A stretch of DNA of 64,000 bases from Devosia chinhatensis (GTDB taxonomy: Bacteria > Pseudomonadota > Alphaproteobacteria > Rhizobiales > Devosiaceae), in NCBI RefSeq assembly GCF_000969445.1, contig NZ_JZEY01000054.1, positions 1 through 64,000 of the forward strand, given 5' to 3'. This document shows positions 35,220 to 44,529 of the stretch, in pieces (within the stretch, counting starts at the first letter, position 1; each line of letters begins with the position of its first letter). The notes beneath the pieces are model-generated. The model was given only the letters and a program-made list of their open reading frames with translations. It made no database searches and was not told the DNA's origin. A program made the translations under genes and the position numbers.

Positions 35220-37865
35220 TCAGGGCTGGCTGGTTTCCCCGCCCGTGCCGGTGGCGTTGGCGGGAAGCGCGAAGGCGATGAAATAGTCGCCGATCGGCGT
35301 TTCCATGAAATCATGGCCACCGGCATTCATCACCACGATCTGCCGCCCGCCCGCCTCATAGGTCATGGGGGTCGCCTGGCCGCCGGCCGGCAGGACGGTC
35401 TGCCAGACCTCTTCGCCGGTCTCGATATCGATGGCGCGCAGGATATCGTCGGTGGTGGCCGCGATGAAGAACAGGCCCGACGCCGTCACGAAGCCGCCGC
35501 CATTATTGGGCGTGCCGATCTCGAAGGGCAGCATGGACGGGATGCCGAACGGGCCGTTCTTGCGGGCCGAACCGAAGGGGCGATCCCAGAGGACTTCACG
35601 CGTTTCCAGATCGATCGCCGCAATGCCGCCATAGGGGGGCTCCTTGCAGAGCAGACCCGTGAACGGCACCCGCCAGCCCGCATTGACACGGATGCCATAG
35701 GGCGCGCCGGCCTGCGGGCTCAGCGAACCGTGCGAGCCGCCGCCGGCATCGGAATCGTAATTGGGATCGGTGATCGGCAACACGCCTGCAGCATCCACCT
35801 CTTCGCGCGGCACCAACTGATTGAAATTGGGCATGTTGTTGTAATTGGTGATCATGATGTTGTTCACCGGATCGATGGCGACGCCACCCCAGTCCACGCC
35901 GCCATTATAGCCGGGGAACTGGATCCAGGGCCGATCGACGGTGGGCGGGGTATAGACCCCGTCATAGGCCGCCTGGCGATACTGGATGCGGCACCACAGC
36001 TGGTCCAGCGGCGTCATGCCCCACATGTCGGCTTCGGTCAGGTCCGGCTTGAGCAGGTTGGGGAAGTCGGTGACGAAGGGCTGGGTGGGGGAGAGACGTT
36101 CCGGCTCGACACCGCCCTGAGGGGCCGGGCGTTCCTCGATGGTGACCAGCGGCTCGCCGGTTTCCCGGTTGAGAATATAGAACTGCGCCTGCTTGGACGG
36201 CATGATGATGGCCGGCACCGGACCTTCGGGCGTGGGGAAATCCACAAGGCTGCCCTGGCCGCCCAGGTCATAATCCCAGATGTCGTAATGGACGGTCTGG
36301 TAATGCCAGGCGACATCGCCGGTTTCCACATCCAGCGCCACGATGGCGGTCGAATAGGTGTTTTCTTCTTCCGAGCGATCACCGCCCCAATAGTCGACCG
36401 CCGAATTGCCCATGGGCATATAGACAAGGCCCAGCTCGTCGTCGCCCGAGGCGATCGTCCACATATTGGGCGTGCCGGGCGTATAGATTTCGCCCTCGGG
36501 GGGCAGGCCGGTCTCGCCCGGACGACCCATGTCCCAGGCCCATTTGAGCTCGCCAGTCACCGCATCATAGCCGCGGATGACGCCGGAAGGCGCTTCACGG
36601 GTCTGACCGTCGCTGACCTGGCTGCCCACGACGAGAACATTGCGCACCAGTGTCGGCGGCGAGGTGGGCGCATAAAAGCCCGGGGCGGTGTCGCCGATGC
36701 CGTCGAGCAGGTTGACCATGCCGGCATTGCCGAAATCGGGGCAGAGCTGGCCGGTTTGCGTGTCGAGCGCAATCATGCGGGCATCGTGGGTGAGATTGAC
36801 CACGCGGGTCGCACAGAGCTCGGTGCGCTCCACACTGGGATTGTCGTAATAGATGAGGCCACGGCAGGAGGCATTGTAGCCGACCGCATCGGTCGAGACG
36901 ACCGGATCATAGGTCCAGAACTCGGCACCCGTCGCCGCATCAAGAGCGGAGATCTTGTTCAGCGCCGAGCAGAGAAACAGCCGGTTGCCGACCTTTACCG
37001 GGGTGTTCTGATTGCCGAACGGCTCATCGTTTTCCGGCAGGTCGCCCGTGCGGAATTCCCAGATCTGTTCGAGCTCGCCGATATTGTCACGGGTGATCTG
37101 GTCGAGCGGTGAATAGCGCACCGCCTTGTGCGTGCCGCCGTAAGCGGGCCAATCCGCGCCGGTTTCGAGCGCCACATAATCAACGCCCGGCTGGGCCGGC
37201 CCGGCAGGAACCTCAGGCGCCTCAACGGGCTCTGCGGCAGGAGCGGGCTCATCCCCGGTAAGGGGCGCAGCGGGAGTGGTCGGCTCTGTCTGGGGCGCGA
37301 CAGGCGTGGTCGGCGCGGGTTCGGACGCCGGCGGGACAGGGGCTGCATCGGTCTGCGGCTCAGTGACAGGCGCCTGCGGCGCGACAGGCACCTGGGTTTC
37401 CTGAGCAAAGCTGGGTTCGACGCTATATTGAGCAACGTTGATGGCGCCGAAGGCGCCGAGCAGCGTCACCATGGCTGCCGCCATGCCGGTGCCATAGCGG
37501 CGTACCGACCCGCGCAGCATGGGAAGTGTGGTGAGGACGAGCACGAGCACTACACTCGGAGCGATGAGGCGCGGCACTTGCGCCCAGCCGTTGAAACCGG
37601 CTTCCCACAAGGCCCAGGCAAGCGTTCCGGCATAGGTCAGCAGATAGACCCAAAGCGCCATGATATCCCGCCGGAACAGGAAATAGGCCGTCAGCAGCAG
37701 GCCAATGCCTGCGGGCAGGTAATACCAGGAGCCCCCAAGCGCGATGAGCCAGACGCCACCCGCCGCGATCGGTGCGCCAAAGACGACCAGCACAATGGCG
37801 ACAAGCATGGTCCACCAAAACCCGATCGTCTTGCGGTTGTTATGTGGCAGATCGTGCGACGCCAT
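35220..37865 (-). CDS. gcd: membrane-bound PQQ-dependent glucose dehydrogenase
   Basis: An 881-aa enzyme that oxidises glucose to gluconolactone in the periplasm and passes electrons to ubiquinone. Five N-terminal membrane helices (about residues 12-145) are followed by an unusual Pro/Ala/Glu/Thr-rich linker of about 75 residues (about 155-235), then the eight-bladed PQQ propeller starting at WPAYGGTHKAVRYSPL. Trp-docking-type repeats such as GEEVWQTVLPAG and GFFFIAA-like strands close it. E. coli Gcd is 796 aa, so the linker explains the extra length. Start at ATG 37865 (MASHDLPHNN). It follows ctaG in the oxidase cluster direction. Confidence 0.93.
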   Translation of the reverse strand: MASHDLPHNNRKTIGFWWTMLVAIVLVVFGAPIAAGGVWLIALGGSWYYLPAGIGLLLTAYFLFRRDIMALWVYLLTYAGTLAWALWEAGFNGWAQVPRLIAPSVVLVLVLTTLPMLRGSVRRYGTGMAAAMVTLLGAFGAINVAQYSVEPSFAQETQVPVAPQAPVTEPQTDAAPVPPASEPAPTTPVAPQTEPTTPAAPLTGDEPAPAAEPVEAPEVPAGPAQPGVDYVALETGADWPAYGGTHKAVRYSPLDQITRDNIGELEQIWEFRTGDLPENDEPFGNQNTPVKVGNRLFLCSALNKISALDAATGAEFWTYDPVVSTDAVGYNASCRGLIYYDNPSVERTELCATRVVNLTHDARMIALDTQTGQLCPDFGNAGMVNLLDGIGDTAPGFYAPTSPPTLVRNVLVVGSQVSDGQTREAPSGVIRGYDAVTGELKWAWDMGRPGETGLPPEGEIYTPGTPNMWTIASGDDELGLVYMPMGNSAVDYWGGDRSEEENTYSTAIVALDVETGDVAWHYQTVHYDIWDYDLGGQGSLVDFPTPEGPVPAIIMPSKQAQFYILNRETGEPLVTIEERPAPQGGVEPERLSPTQPFVTDFPNLLKPDLTEADMWGMTPLDQLWCRIQYRQAAYDGVYTPPTVDRPWIQFPGYNGGVDWGGVAIDPVNNIMITNYNNMPNFNQLVPREEVDAAGVLPITDPNYDSDAGGGSHGSLSPQAGAPYGIRVNAGWRVPFTGLLCKEPPYGGIAAIDLETREVLWDRPFGSARKNGPFGIPSMLPFEIGTPNNGGGFVTASGLFFIAATTDDILRAIDIETGEEVWQTVLPAGGQATPMTYEAGGRQIVVMNAGGHDFMETPIGDYFIAFALPANATGTGGETSQP

Positions 37866-37960
37866 AGAGCCCTCCTGTGCGTGATGAAGGCGCAACGCCC
37901 CGATCCCGTCATAGTTCCGACAAAAATTCGCCGGGCTCAAAAGCCTTGCAAACTGGCGTG

Positions 37961-38971
37961 TTAGGGAAGGGAACCGCGCACCAGAACGGGCATGGGGACC
38001 AGCGTCGGCTTAACTTTGCCTGAGTTAAGCAAAAGCTCGACCGCACGCCGTCCCATGTCTTCGTGCGGCAGCCCAATCGTGGTCAGTCCGGGCCGGAGAT
38101 AGGATGCGAGCTCGTCATTGTCGAAGGACACGAGGCCCACATCTCTCGGAATGGAAAGTCCCGCTTCGCTGAGCGCCTGATAGGCGCCGAACGCCAGCCG
38201 GTCGTTGAGGCATAACAGGCCGCGCACACGGTGCGATTGCAGGGCCTGCCTGGTCAGTTCATAGCCCTGTCGCGGCTCCCAGTCCCAGCAGCTCAATTCC
38301 GCGATGAAGCTCAATCCGGCCTCGGCCATGCCATCGCGAATACCGGCAAATCGCCGCGTCAGGGTTTCGGAGCGGAAGAGGTCCGCTTCCTCGTTGGCAT
38401 TGTAGCCGAGCAGCAAGATGTCCTGGGTAATGCCCGCGCGCACCAGGAGGTCAACGGCCGCGCGCCCACCTTGATATTCATCCGGAAGGACCGAGACGGG
38501 AAAGCGCGCGCTGGTACCGTTGAGCATGACCGTGGGCACGTTGATGGAGATGTCGGGCACGAACACCTCGCGAGAGCGCATTGCCGCAAAGATCAACCCA
38601 TCCACCTGACGATCGAGCGCCGCCTCGACGGCCTGGATTTCCCGCGCCGGCTCGCCACCGGTTTCGAGCACCATCATGACATGCGTGGCGGCTTCCGCCC
38701 CGGCCAAGGCACCGCGAATGAGACCGCTGGCAAAGCGGGTGGTGGCGACATAGTCGGAAATAAAGGCGATGGTGCGCGTCTTGTCGGTGCGCAGGGCCCG
38801 TGCCGCGACATTGGGCCGATAGCCCAGACTGGTGGCCGCTGCATGCACCTTGGCATGAGCATCGGCCGAAAGCCTCGTGTCAGGCCGGCCGGTCAGGATC
38901 ATGGACGCGGCAGCTGTCGACAGCCCGGCCAATTTGGCCACGTCGGCCAGTGTCACGCGCTTTTTCGCCAC
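37961..38971 (-). CDS. LacI-family transcriptional regulator
   Basis: A 336-aa repressor. The N-terminal HTH is RVTLADVAKLAGLSTAAASMIL with the hinge-helix region NVAARALRTDKTRTIAFI, and the periplasmic-binding-protein-like sugar domain follows. The start is GTG 38971 (MAKKRVTLADV) because the family N-terminus begins there. It is divergent from the glycosidase gene. Two matching 18-bp operators at 39072 and 41263 lie before the two units it would control, so it is probably the local sugar-responsive repressor. Confidence 0.92.
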   Translation of the reverse strand: MAKKRVTLADVAKLAGLSTAAASMILTGRPDTRLSADAHAKVHAAATSLGYRPNVAARALRTDKTRTIAFISDYVATTRFASGLIRGALAGAEAATHVMMVLETGGEPAREIQAVEAALDRQVDGLIFAAMRSREVFVPDISINVPTVMLNGTSARFPVSVLPDEYQGGRAAVDLLVRAGITQDILLLGYNANEEADLFRSETLTRRFAGIRDGMAEAGLSFIAELSCWDWEPRQGYELTRQALQSHRVRGLLCLNDRLAFGAYQALSEAGLSIPRDVGLVSFDNDELASYLRPGLTTIGLPHEDMGRRAVELLLNSGKVKPTLVPMPVLVRGSLP

Positions 38972-39071
38972 GCTGCGATGTCCCCTGCGGCATGGCCAAA
39001 CCCGTCGCCATGCAAATTTGACTGGATAGCCATGCAACACGCGCTTGACAACTCTTTGACCGCATTGCATT

Positions 39072-39089
39072 TGCTAAATGGTTTTAGCA
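39072..39089. promoter_or_regulatory. LacI-type operator 1
   Basis: TGCTAAATGGTTTTAGCA, an inverted repeat TGCTAAA-N4-TTTAGCA. It is 10 bases before the glycosidase ATG and in the gap shared with the divergent lacI gene, so it could control both. A TTGACA (39045-39050) lies upstream. The same site recurs at 41263-41280. Confidence 0.75.
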
Positions 39090-39099
39090 GGGGCTGTGC

Positions 39100-40050
39100 A
39101 TGGCTTTCAACCTTCCCGATTACTGGGTTTGGGATTTCTGGTTCGCCCAGGATGGCGACCTTACGCATCTCTATTACCTGCACGCCCCCAAATCGCTCGG
39201 TAATCCCGATCTGCGCCACCGCAATGCGCGCATCGGCCATGCCACGTCGAAAGATCTCGTTTCCTGGCAGGATCACGGCCGCATCTTCGATGCCGGCGCC
39301 GCCGGCACATTCGACGGCAGCGCCACCTGGACGGGTTCGGTGGTGCGGGACGATGCCGGGCTGTGGCGCATGTTTTATACCGGCTCGCGGTTTCTGGCGC
39401 CCGATACCTTTGCCAATGTAGAAACCGTCGGCCAGGCCATGTCCGAGGACCTTTACACCTGGACCAAGCAGCCCGGCCCGGTCTGCAGCGCCGATCCCCA
39501 TCTTTACGAAACGCTGGGCACGTCGAGCTGGCCCGAAGAAGCCTGGCGCGACCCCTGGGTGTTCCGGGGGGCAGATGGCCTTTGGCACATGCTGATCACC
39601 GGGCGCGGCAAGCAAGGCGACGAGCCGGATCGCGGGGTCATGGGCCATGCGACCTCGCCCGATCTCGACACCTGGACCGTGCAGCCGGCACTGAGCGCAG
39701 CCGGATCGGGCTTTGCCCATCTCGAAGTCTTCCAGGTGGTGGAGATCGACGGCCAGAACCATATCGTCTTTTGTTGTGACGCTGCAAAACTCTGTGGCTC
39801 GCGTGCCGGGCAGACAGGCGGCGTCTGGACCATGCCGGTCGAAGCGATGCCATCGGAGGTGGACTTCAAGAAGGCGCGGCTCCTGGTGCCCGAAGCGCTT
39901 TATGCAGGACGCATCGCTTTCGGCGCCCATGGGCAGCCGCTGCTGCTCGCTTTCAACAACGTCACCCGCGACGGCCAGTTCAGTGGGGGGATCTCCGATC
40001 CGCTTCCCCTGTCGATCGATGCGGACGGCTATCTGGTGGTGAAAGGCTGA
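39100..40050 (+). CDS. five-bladed beta-propeller glycosidase (GH32/GH43-like)
   Basis: A 316-aa cytoplasmic protein without a signal peptide. It has the three acidic sites of the GH-J/GH-F propellers: Asp12 in WVWDFWFAQ, Asp151 in AWRDPWVF (RDP motif), and Glu209 in HLEVFQVVE. ATSKDLVSW and ATSPDLDTW are the usual blade repeats. The likely substrate is a fructoside or other short oligosaccharide imported by the ABC system downstream; the exact family cannot be settled by eye. It is first in the operon, with an operator directly before it. Confidence 0.8.
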   Translation: MAFNLPDYWVWDFWFAQDGDLTHLYYLHAPKSLGNPDLRHRNARIGHATSKDLVSWQDHGRIFDAGAAGTFDGSATWTGSVVRDDAGLWRMFYTGSRFLAPDTFANVETVGQAMSEDLYTWTKQPGPVCSADPHLYETLGTSSWPEEAWRDPWVFRGADGLWHMLITGRGKQGDEPDRGVMGHATSPDLDTWTVQPALSAAGSGFAHLEVFQVVEIDGQNHIVFCCDAAKLCGSRAGQTGGVWTMPVEAMPSEVDFKKARLLVPEALYAGRIAFGAHGQPLLLAFNNVTRDGQFSGGISDPLPLSIDADGYLVVKG

Positions 40051-40053
40051 ACC

Positions 40054-41211
40054 ATGTCCGTTTCCGTTCACGGTTCCGTCGCGCCGGGCTTCGAGCCGCT
40101 CGCTGACCTCTTTGCGACCGCATTCGAAGACCGTCCCCGCATGGGTGCAGCCCTCTCCGTCCTCGTCGAAGGCGAGTGCGTCGTCGATCTCTGGGGCGGA
40201 ACGGCTGACGCCCGCACGGGGCGAGCCTGGCAACGCGATACGCCGACGACCGTCTTTTCCTGCACCAAGGGGCTGGTTTCCATCCTGGCCGCCCGTCTGG
40301 TCCAGGAGGGGCGCCTCGATTACGACGCGCCGGTCAGTCTATATTGGCCCGAATTTGCCGCCGCCGGTAAGGACAGGGTCACCGTGGGGCAGGCGCTGTC
40401 GCATCATGCCGGTCTTTCCGCGCCGCGCCAGGACCTTTCCGAAGACGACATCGTCGATTGGGATCGCGTCACGGCGATCCTCGCCGCGCAGGAGCCCCTC
40501 TGGCCGCTGGGCAGTGGCTATCAATATCATGCGCTGACCCATGGCTGGGTTGCGGGCGAAATCATCCGTCGCGTCACCGGCCAGTCGGTCGGCAGCTATT
40601 TCGAGGATCTGATCACCGGGCCGCTGGCCGTCGATGCCTGGATCGGGCTTCCCGAAACCCTGGCCGACACGCCTGCTCATATCGAAGTCAGTCAGCCATT
40701 GCTCGATTTGTGGGCCGTCGAGGCCCGCAAGCCGGCGCCCAACTGGCCCTATAAAGCCATGACGCTGGGCCATGCCCTGCCTGTTGATCTGGTGAGCGAG
40801 CAGGGTGGCTTTAACAAGCCAGCCATCCGCGCTGCCGAAATTCCCGGTGCCGGCGGCATCGCCACGGCCCAGGCGCTGGCGACGATGTGGTCGGCCTGCG
40901 TCACGCCCACGGGCGGTGTTCGCCTTCTCGACGATGCGGTCATCGCCGTGGCGACCCACACCCGCAGCCAGGGCCAGCCCGTGTTCGGTGGCGATCCTCC
41001 CTATTCCCGCTGGGGCTGCGGCTTCCAGCTCGATTCCGAAGCGCGGCGCTATCTCGGCGAAGGCTGTTTCGGACATGACGGCGCAGGCGGTCAGGTCGGC
41101 TTTGCCGATCCCGCGCGCCGGATCGGTTTCGGCTTCGTCACCAACTGGATGATGGGGCCGGAAGACCAGCGCGCAACGCAGATTATCGAGGCCTTGCGCA
41201 AACTGGCATAG
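40054..41211 (+). CDS. serine hydrolase, beta-lactamase/family VIII esterase type
   Basis: A 385-aa penicillin-binding-fold hydrolase. The catalytic SxxK is FSCTKG (Ser69, Lys72), a conserved Tyr is in YQYHALTHGWVAG, and the third motif region FGHDGAGGQVGFADP replaces the KTG of true beta-lactamases, as in EstB-type esterases. It may remove acyl or ester groups from the imported sugar. It begins 3 bases after the glycosidase gene, so the two are co-transcribed. Confidence 0.85.
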   Translation: MSVSVHGSVAPGFEPLADLFATAFEDRPRMGAALSVLVEGECVVDLWGGTADARTGRAWQRDTPTTVFSCTKGLVSILAARLVQEGRLDYDAPVSLYWPEFAAAGKDRVTVGQALSHHAGLSAPRQDLSEDDIVDWDRVTAILAAQEPLWPLGSGYQYHALTHGWVAGEIIRRVTGQSVGSYFEDLITGPLAVDAWIGLPETLADTPAHIEVSQPLLDLWAVEARKPAPNWPYKAMTLGHALPVDLVSEQGGFNKPAIRAAEIPGAGGIATAQALATMWSACVTPTGGVRLLDDAVIAVATHTRSQGQPVFGGDPPYSRWGCGFQLDSEARRYLGEGCFGHDGAGGQVGFADPARRIGFGFVTNWMMGPEDQRATQIIEALRKLA

Positions 41212-41262
41212 TCCCCTCGCATGGGTCTTCGGAGCTCGTCTTGACTCTGTTTTGGCTCCATG

Positions 41263-41280
41263 CGCTAAATCCATTTAGCA
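41263..41280. promoter_or_regulatory. LacI-type operator 2
   Basis: CGCTAAATCCATTTAGCA. Its complement, TGCTAAATGGATTTAGCG, differs from operator 1 at only two positions. TTGACT (41241-41246) is 17 bases before GCTAAA, so the operator overlaps the -10 region of a promoter for the transporter genes. Confidence 0.75.
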
Positions 41281-41321
41281 GACGGAAATATCCACTGCAT
41301 CTCATCCTGGAGGAGGTCGTT

Positions 41322-42626
41322 TTGAGAAATCAGTCCCGCCACGCACTTCGCATCGCTGCGCTCACCCTGTCGGTGGCCGCAACCGCCGGCACCGCCCTGG
41401 CCGCACCCAGCTGCGGCACCGATCCGGTCGTGCTCAATTCCTATTTCGAAACCGGCTTCCCGCTGCCCACGCGCCTGGCCGAGGAATTTACCCGCCAATT
41501 CCCCAATGTCACCTTCGACATCAAGGAAGACCAGTTCGCCAACATGATGGAGAACTCTCCGCGCATTCTGTCCGAGCCCAATGCTCCGGACCTGATCCGC
41601 GTGCCCTCGATCACCGACCTGGTCGCCAACAACCTGCTGCGCAATCTCGACGAGGACTTTGTTGCCCTTGGTTGGGACCAGTTCCCCGAGGGCCAGCTGG
41701 TGCAGCTGCGGGTCGAGGAAGGCGGACGCCCGCGCGGCACCGGCTCGCTCTATGGCATGGGCATCAATTATTCGATGACCGGCGTGTTCTATAACAAGGA
41801 ACTGGCGGCCCAGATCGGCATGACCGAAGCGCCGACCACCTTGGCCGAACTCGATGCGGCCATGGCCAAGGCCAAGGAAGCGGGCATCCAGCCGATCATG
41901 CAGTGGAACAAGGGTACCGGCGGCTTCGCCTTCCCGCTGCAGAACCTGATGGGCGCCTATGGTGCACCCGAGCCGATCAATGACTGGATCTTCCAGAAGG
42001 ACGGCGCCACCATCAATACGCCCGACAACCTGGAAGCCGCCGAGCATCTGCAGGGCTGGATCGAGGCCGGCTATTTCCCCTCCGATGCCAATGCCATCGA
42101 ATATTTCCAGATGATGAGCCGCTATATCGGCGGTGAAGGTCTGTTCATGTTCAACGGCGACTGGGAATCTGGCAATCTCGATACCAACGCCAAGGACAAG
42201 TTCGGCTTCTTCATCATGCCGAGCCTGGAAGAGGGCGGACGCCACGCTTCCATGTCATCGCCGCTGACCTTCGGCATCAGCGCCAATGCCGCCAATCCCG
42301 AATGCGCCGCCTTCTTCCTCGATTGGGTTGCCCGCAACGAGGAAGCGCGCAAGATCAACGTGGAAGTCGGTGGGTCCAATCCCGGCGGCCCGACCGATCT
42401 GGCCATGCCCGCCGTCGAGCCCGGCTCGGTGACCGAAGCCTCGCTGGCTGCTGGCGCGACCCTGGCCCAGGACAATGGCGCCATGGACTTCATCGCCAAT
42501 GCCACCGGCGCTATTTTTGCCGCCGGCTGGACGCCGGAACTGCAGAAGATGGTCGGCGGCCAGCAGGATGCGGCAGGCCTGCTCGAAGCCGTGCAGCGCG
42601 AATACGAGACCCAGCTTTCCCGCTAA
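41322..42626 (+). CDS. ABC sugar transporter, solute-binding protein
   Basis: A 434-aa periplasmic protein of the MalE-like (family 1) type. A Sec signal runs to about residue 29 (ALTLSVAATAGTALA), and the mature part begins PSCGTDPVVLNSYFE. Family motifs include EEFTRQFPNVTFDIKED and YNKELAAQIGMTEAPTTLAEL. The start is TTG 41322, because GGAGGAGGT is directly upstream and the signal peptide begins there; the longer frame crosses the operator. It precedes the permease genes after a 144-base gap with a hairpin. Confidence 0.92.
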   Translation: MRNQSRHALRIAALTLSVAATAGTALAAPSCGTDPVVLNSYFETGFPLPTRLAEEFTRQFPNVTFDIKEDQFANMMENSPRILSEPNAPDLIRVPSITDLVANNLLRNLDEDFVALGWDQFPEGQLVQLRVEEGGRPRGTGSLYGMGINYSMTGVFYNKELAAQIGMTEAPTTLAELDAAMAKAKEAGIQPIMQWNKGTGGFAFPLQNLMGAYGAPEPINDWIFQKDGATINTPDNLEAAEHLQGWIEAGYFPSDANAIEYFQMMSRYIGGEGLFMFNGDWESGNLDTNAKDKFGFFIMPSLEEGGRHASMSSPLTFGISANAANPECAAFFLDWVARNEEARKINVEVGGSNPGGPTDLAMPAVEPGSVTEASLAAGATLAQDNGAMDFIANATGAIFAAGWTPELQKMVGGQQDAAGLLEAVQREYETQLSR

Positions 42627-42655
42627 GCCGGCAAAGCTGCCGCAGCACCCTCGTC

Positions 42656-42678
42656 ACCACCCGGCTGGTCCGGGTGGT
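42656..42678 (+). other. intercistronic hairpin after the binding-protein gene
   Basis: ACCACCCGG (42656-42664), loop CTGGT, CCGGGTGGT (42670-42678), a perfect 9-bp stem with no U-run. Similar hairpins after binding-protein genes (malE-malF) protect the upstream mRNA and give more binding protein than permease. That role is inferred here. Confidence 0.5.
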
Positions 42679-42770
42679 CCATCGCTCGCGGAGGATGGAG
42701 ACCCGTACAGGACGGGCCATGACGACCAAAGGGCTGGCAGGGATAGAACAAATGACCGGTGAAAACTGAA

Positions 42771-43694
42771 ATGACGTCCATTCCCGCCGCGCCGCGGCAC
42801 CAAAAAAGGCTCCCCCCTGCAAGGGGGAGCCGCAAGACCAGGATGACGGCCTGGCTTTTCATAGCGCCCGCAGCCATTGCCTATGCGGCCTTCGTGCTCG
42901 TGCCCCTGGCCATGAGCTTCTATTATTCCTTCCTCCGCTGGGACGGGATCGGCGAGGCTCGTTTCCATGGGCTCACCAATTACATCACTGTGCTGACCGA
43001 TCCCAAGCTGCTGCAGATCATCGGCAACGCTTTCCAGCTCGTGGGCTATTTCACCATCATTCCGGTGGTGCTGGGACTGGCGGTGGCTTCGGTCATTCGC
43101 GGCCATATGGCCGGCCCGTTCGGCACCGCGACGCGCACCATCCTCTTCCTCCCCCAGGTCATTCCGCTGGTTGCCGCCGGCATCGCCTGGAGCTGGATGT
43201 TTGCCTCCACCGGCGTGGTCAATCAGGGTCTGCGCGCCATCGGCATGTCCGATTGGGCCCGTGGCTGGCTGGGTGATTTCGTCTGGGCCTTGCCCGCCGT
43301 CGGCATTATCGGCGCCTGGGTGCTGCTCGGCCTGTGCACCATGCTGCTGGTCACCGGCATTACCAAGATCGATCCCAGCCTTTACGAGGCCGCCCGGCTC
43401 GATGGCGCGCGGCCGTGGCATGAATTCCGCTATATCACCCTGCCGGGCCTGCGCCAGGAAATCGCGGTCTGCGTGACGCTGACCGTCATCTCGGCCCTGG
43501 CCAGCTTCGACATCGTCTATATCTCGACCCTGGGCGGGCCGGGCATCACCACGACCGTTCCGGGGCTTGAGATTTATCGGCTCGCTTTCGCCCATCGCCA
43601 GGTTGGTCTCGCCTCTGCGCTGGCCATCGTCCTCATGGTCCTGGTGCTGATCTCGATCACGCCGATCCAGTGGTTCGCACGGGAAAAGAAATGA
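42771..43694 (+). CDS. ABC sugar transporter permease (MalF type)
   Basis: A 307-aa inner-membrane subunit with six helices. The EAA loop reads YEAARLDGARPWHEFRYITLPGL, which contacts the ATPase. The N-terminus is charged and Pro-rich. The start may be ATG 42771 or the GTG four codons earlier at 42759. The stop overlaps the next ATG (ATGA). Confidence 0.92.
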   Translation: MTSIPAAPRHQKRLPPARGSRKTRMTAWLFIAPAAIAYAAFVLVPLAMSFYYSFLRWDGIGEARFHGLTNYITVLTDPKLLQIIGNAFQLVGYFTIIPVVLGLAVASVIRGHMAGPFGTATRTILFLPQVIPLVAAGIAWSWMFASTGVVNQGLRAIGMSDWARGWLGDFVWALPAVGIIGAWVLLGLCTMLLVTGITKIDPSLYEAARLDGARPWHEFRYITLPGLRQEIAVCVTLTVISALASFDIVYISTLGGPGITTTVPGLEIYRLAFAHRQVGLASALAIVLMVLVLISITPIQWFAREKK

Positions 43695-44515
43695 AGACCG
43701 CTCTCCCCAATACGCTGGTGGCGCGCGGATTGATCATTCTGCTGATGATCGTCACGCTGCTGCCCTTCCTGTCCATGCTGTCAGCCGCGCTGGCACCACA
43801 GGGCACCTATCCGAACGGCCTGCAATGGCCGGCCGAGCCGCAATGGGGCAATTTCGTGCGGGCCTTCGAAGTGGCCCGGATGGATCAGCTGCTGCTCTCG
43901 AGCACGCTGATCGTGCTCGGCGTGGTGCCCATCTCGGTGCTGATCGCCACCATGGCCGGCTATGGCCTCGCCAAGCTCACCACCAACAAATACAAGTGGC
44001 TCTACCTGATCTTCGTCTTCGGCCTGACGCTTCCCTTCGAGGCGGTGATCACCCCGCTCTATTACGAAGTGCGGGCCCTGGGTCTGCTCAATACGCGCTT
44101 CGCGATCATCCTGCCGCTGATCGGGCTCTACATGCCGTTCGGCGTCTATTGGATGCGCGCCCATTTTCTCAATGTGCCGCATGACCTGACCGAGGCCGCG
44201 CAGCTGGACGGCGCGACGCGCTGGAAGGAATTCTGGATGGTGCAGGTGCCCCTGGCGCGGCCGGCGATCATGTCGCTGACCATCCTGCTCTTCCTCTGGA
44301 CCTGGAACCAGTTCCTGCTTCCGGTCGTGCTCGTGCAGGACCCCATGCAGCGCACCATGGCCGGTGCCCTGGGCGCCTTCCAGGGCCAGTGGGGCACCGA
44401 CATTCCCTTGTTGTGCGCCGGGGCGCTGCTGATCCTCGCGCCCACGATTGCACTCTTCCTCCTCTTCCAGCGCCAGTTCGTCGCCGCCCTCATGCAGGGC
44501 GCGGTCAAGGGCTAA
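43691..44515 (+). CDS. ABC sugar transporter permease (MalG type)
   Basis: A 274-aa subunit with six helices and EAA loop TEAAQLDGATRWKEFWMVQVPLA. The ATG overlaps the previous stop by four bases. It forms the heterodimeric channel with the MalF-type subunit. Ends PVVLVQDPMQRTMAGALGAF region then a basic tail. Confidence 0.92.
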   Translation: MKTALPNTLVARGLIILLMIVTLLPFLSMLSAALAPQGTYPNGLQWPAEPQWGNFVRAFEVARMDQLLLSSTLIVLGVVPISVLIATMAGYGLAKLTTNKYKWLYLIFVFGLTLPFEAVITPLYYEVRALGLLNTRFAIILPLIGLYMPFGVYWMRAHFLNVPHDLTEAAQLDGATRWKEFWMVQVPLARPAIMSLTILLFLWTWNQFLLPVVLVQDPMQRTMAGALGAFQGQWGTDIPLLCAGALLILAPTIALFLLFQRQFVAALMQGAVKG

Positions 44516-44529
44516 ATCGGAGACTTTCC

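Noticed and set aside
38008..38030. Inverted repeat GCTTAACT-N7-AGTTAAGC inside the lacI gene
   Set aside because: It lies in conserved coding sequence near the 3' end, has TTAA spacing of 11 instead of 7, and is far from a start codon. Probably chance.
40054..41211. Beta-lactamase resistance gene
   Set aside because: SxxK is present but the KTG-type motif is replaced by HDGAGG as in EstB-type esterases, and it sits in a sugar operon.
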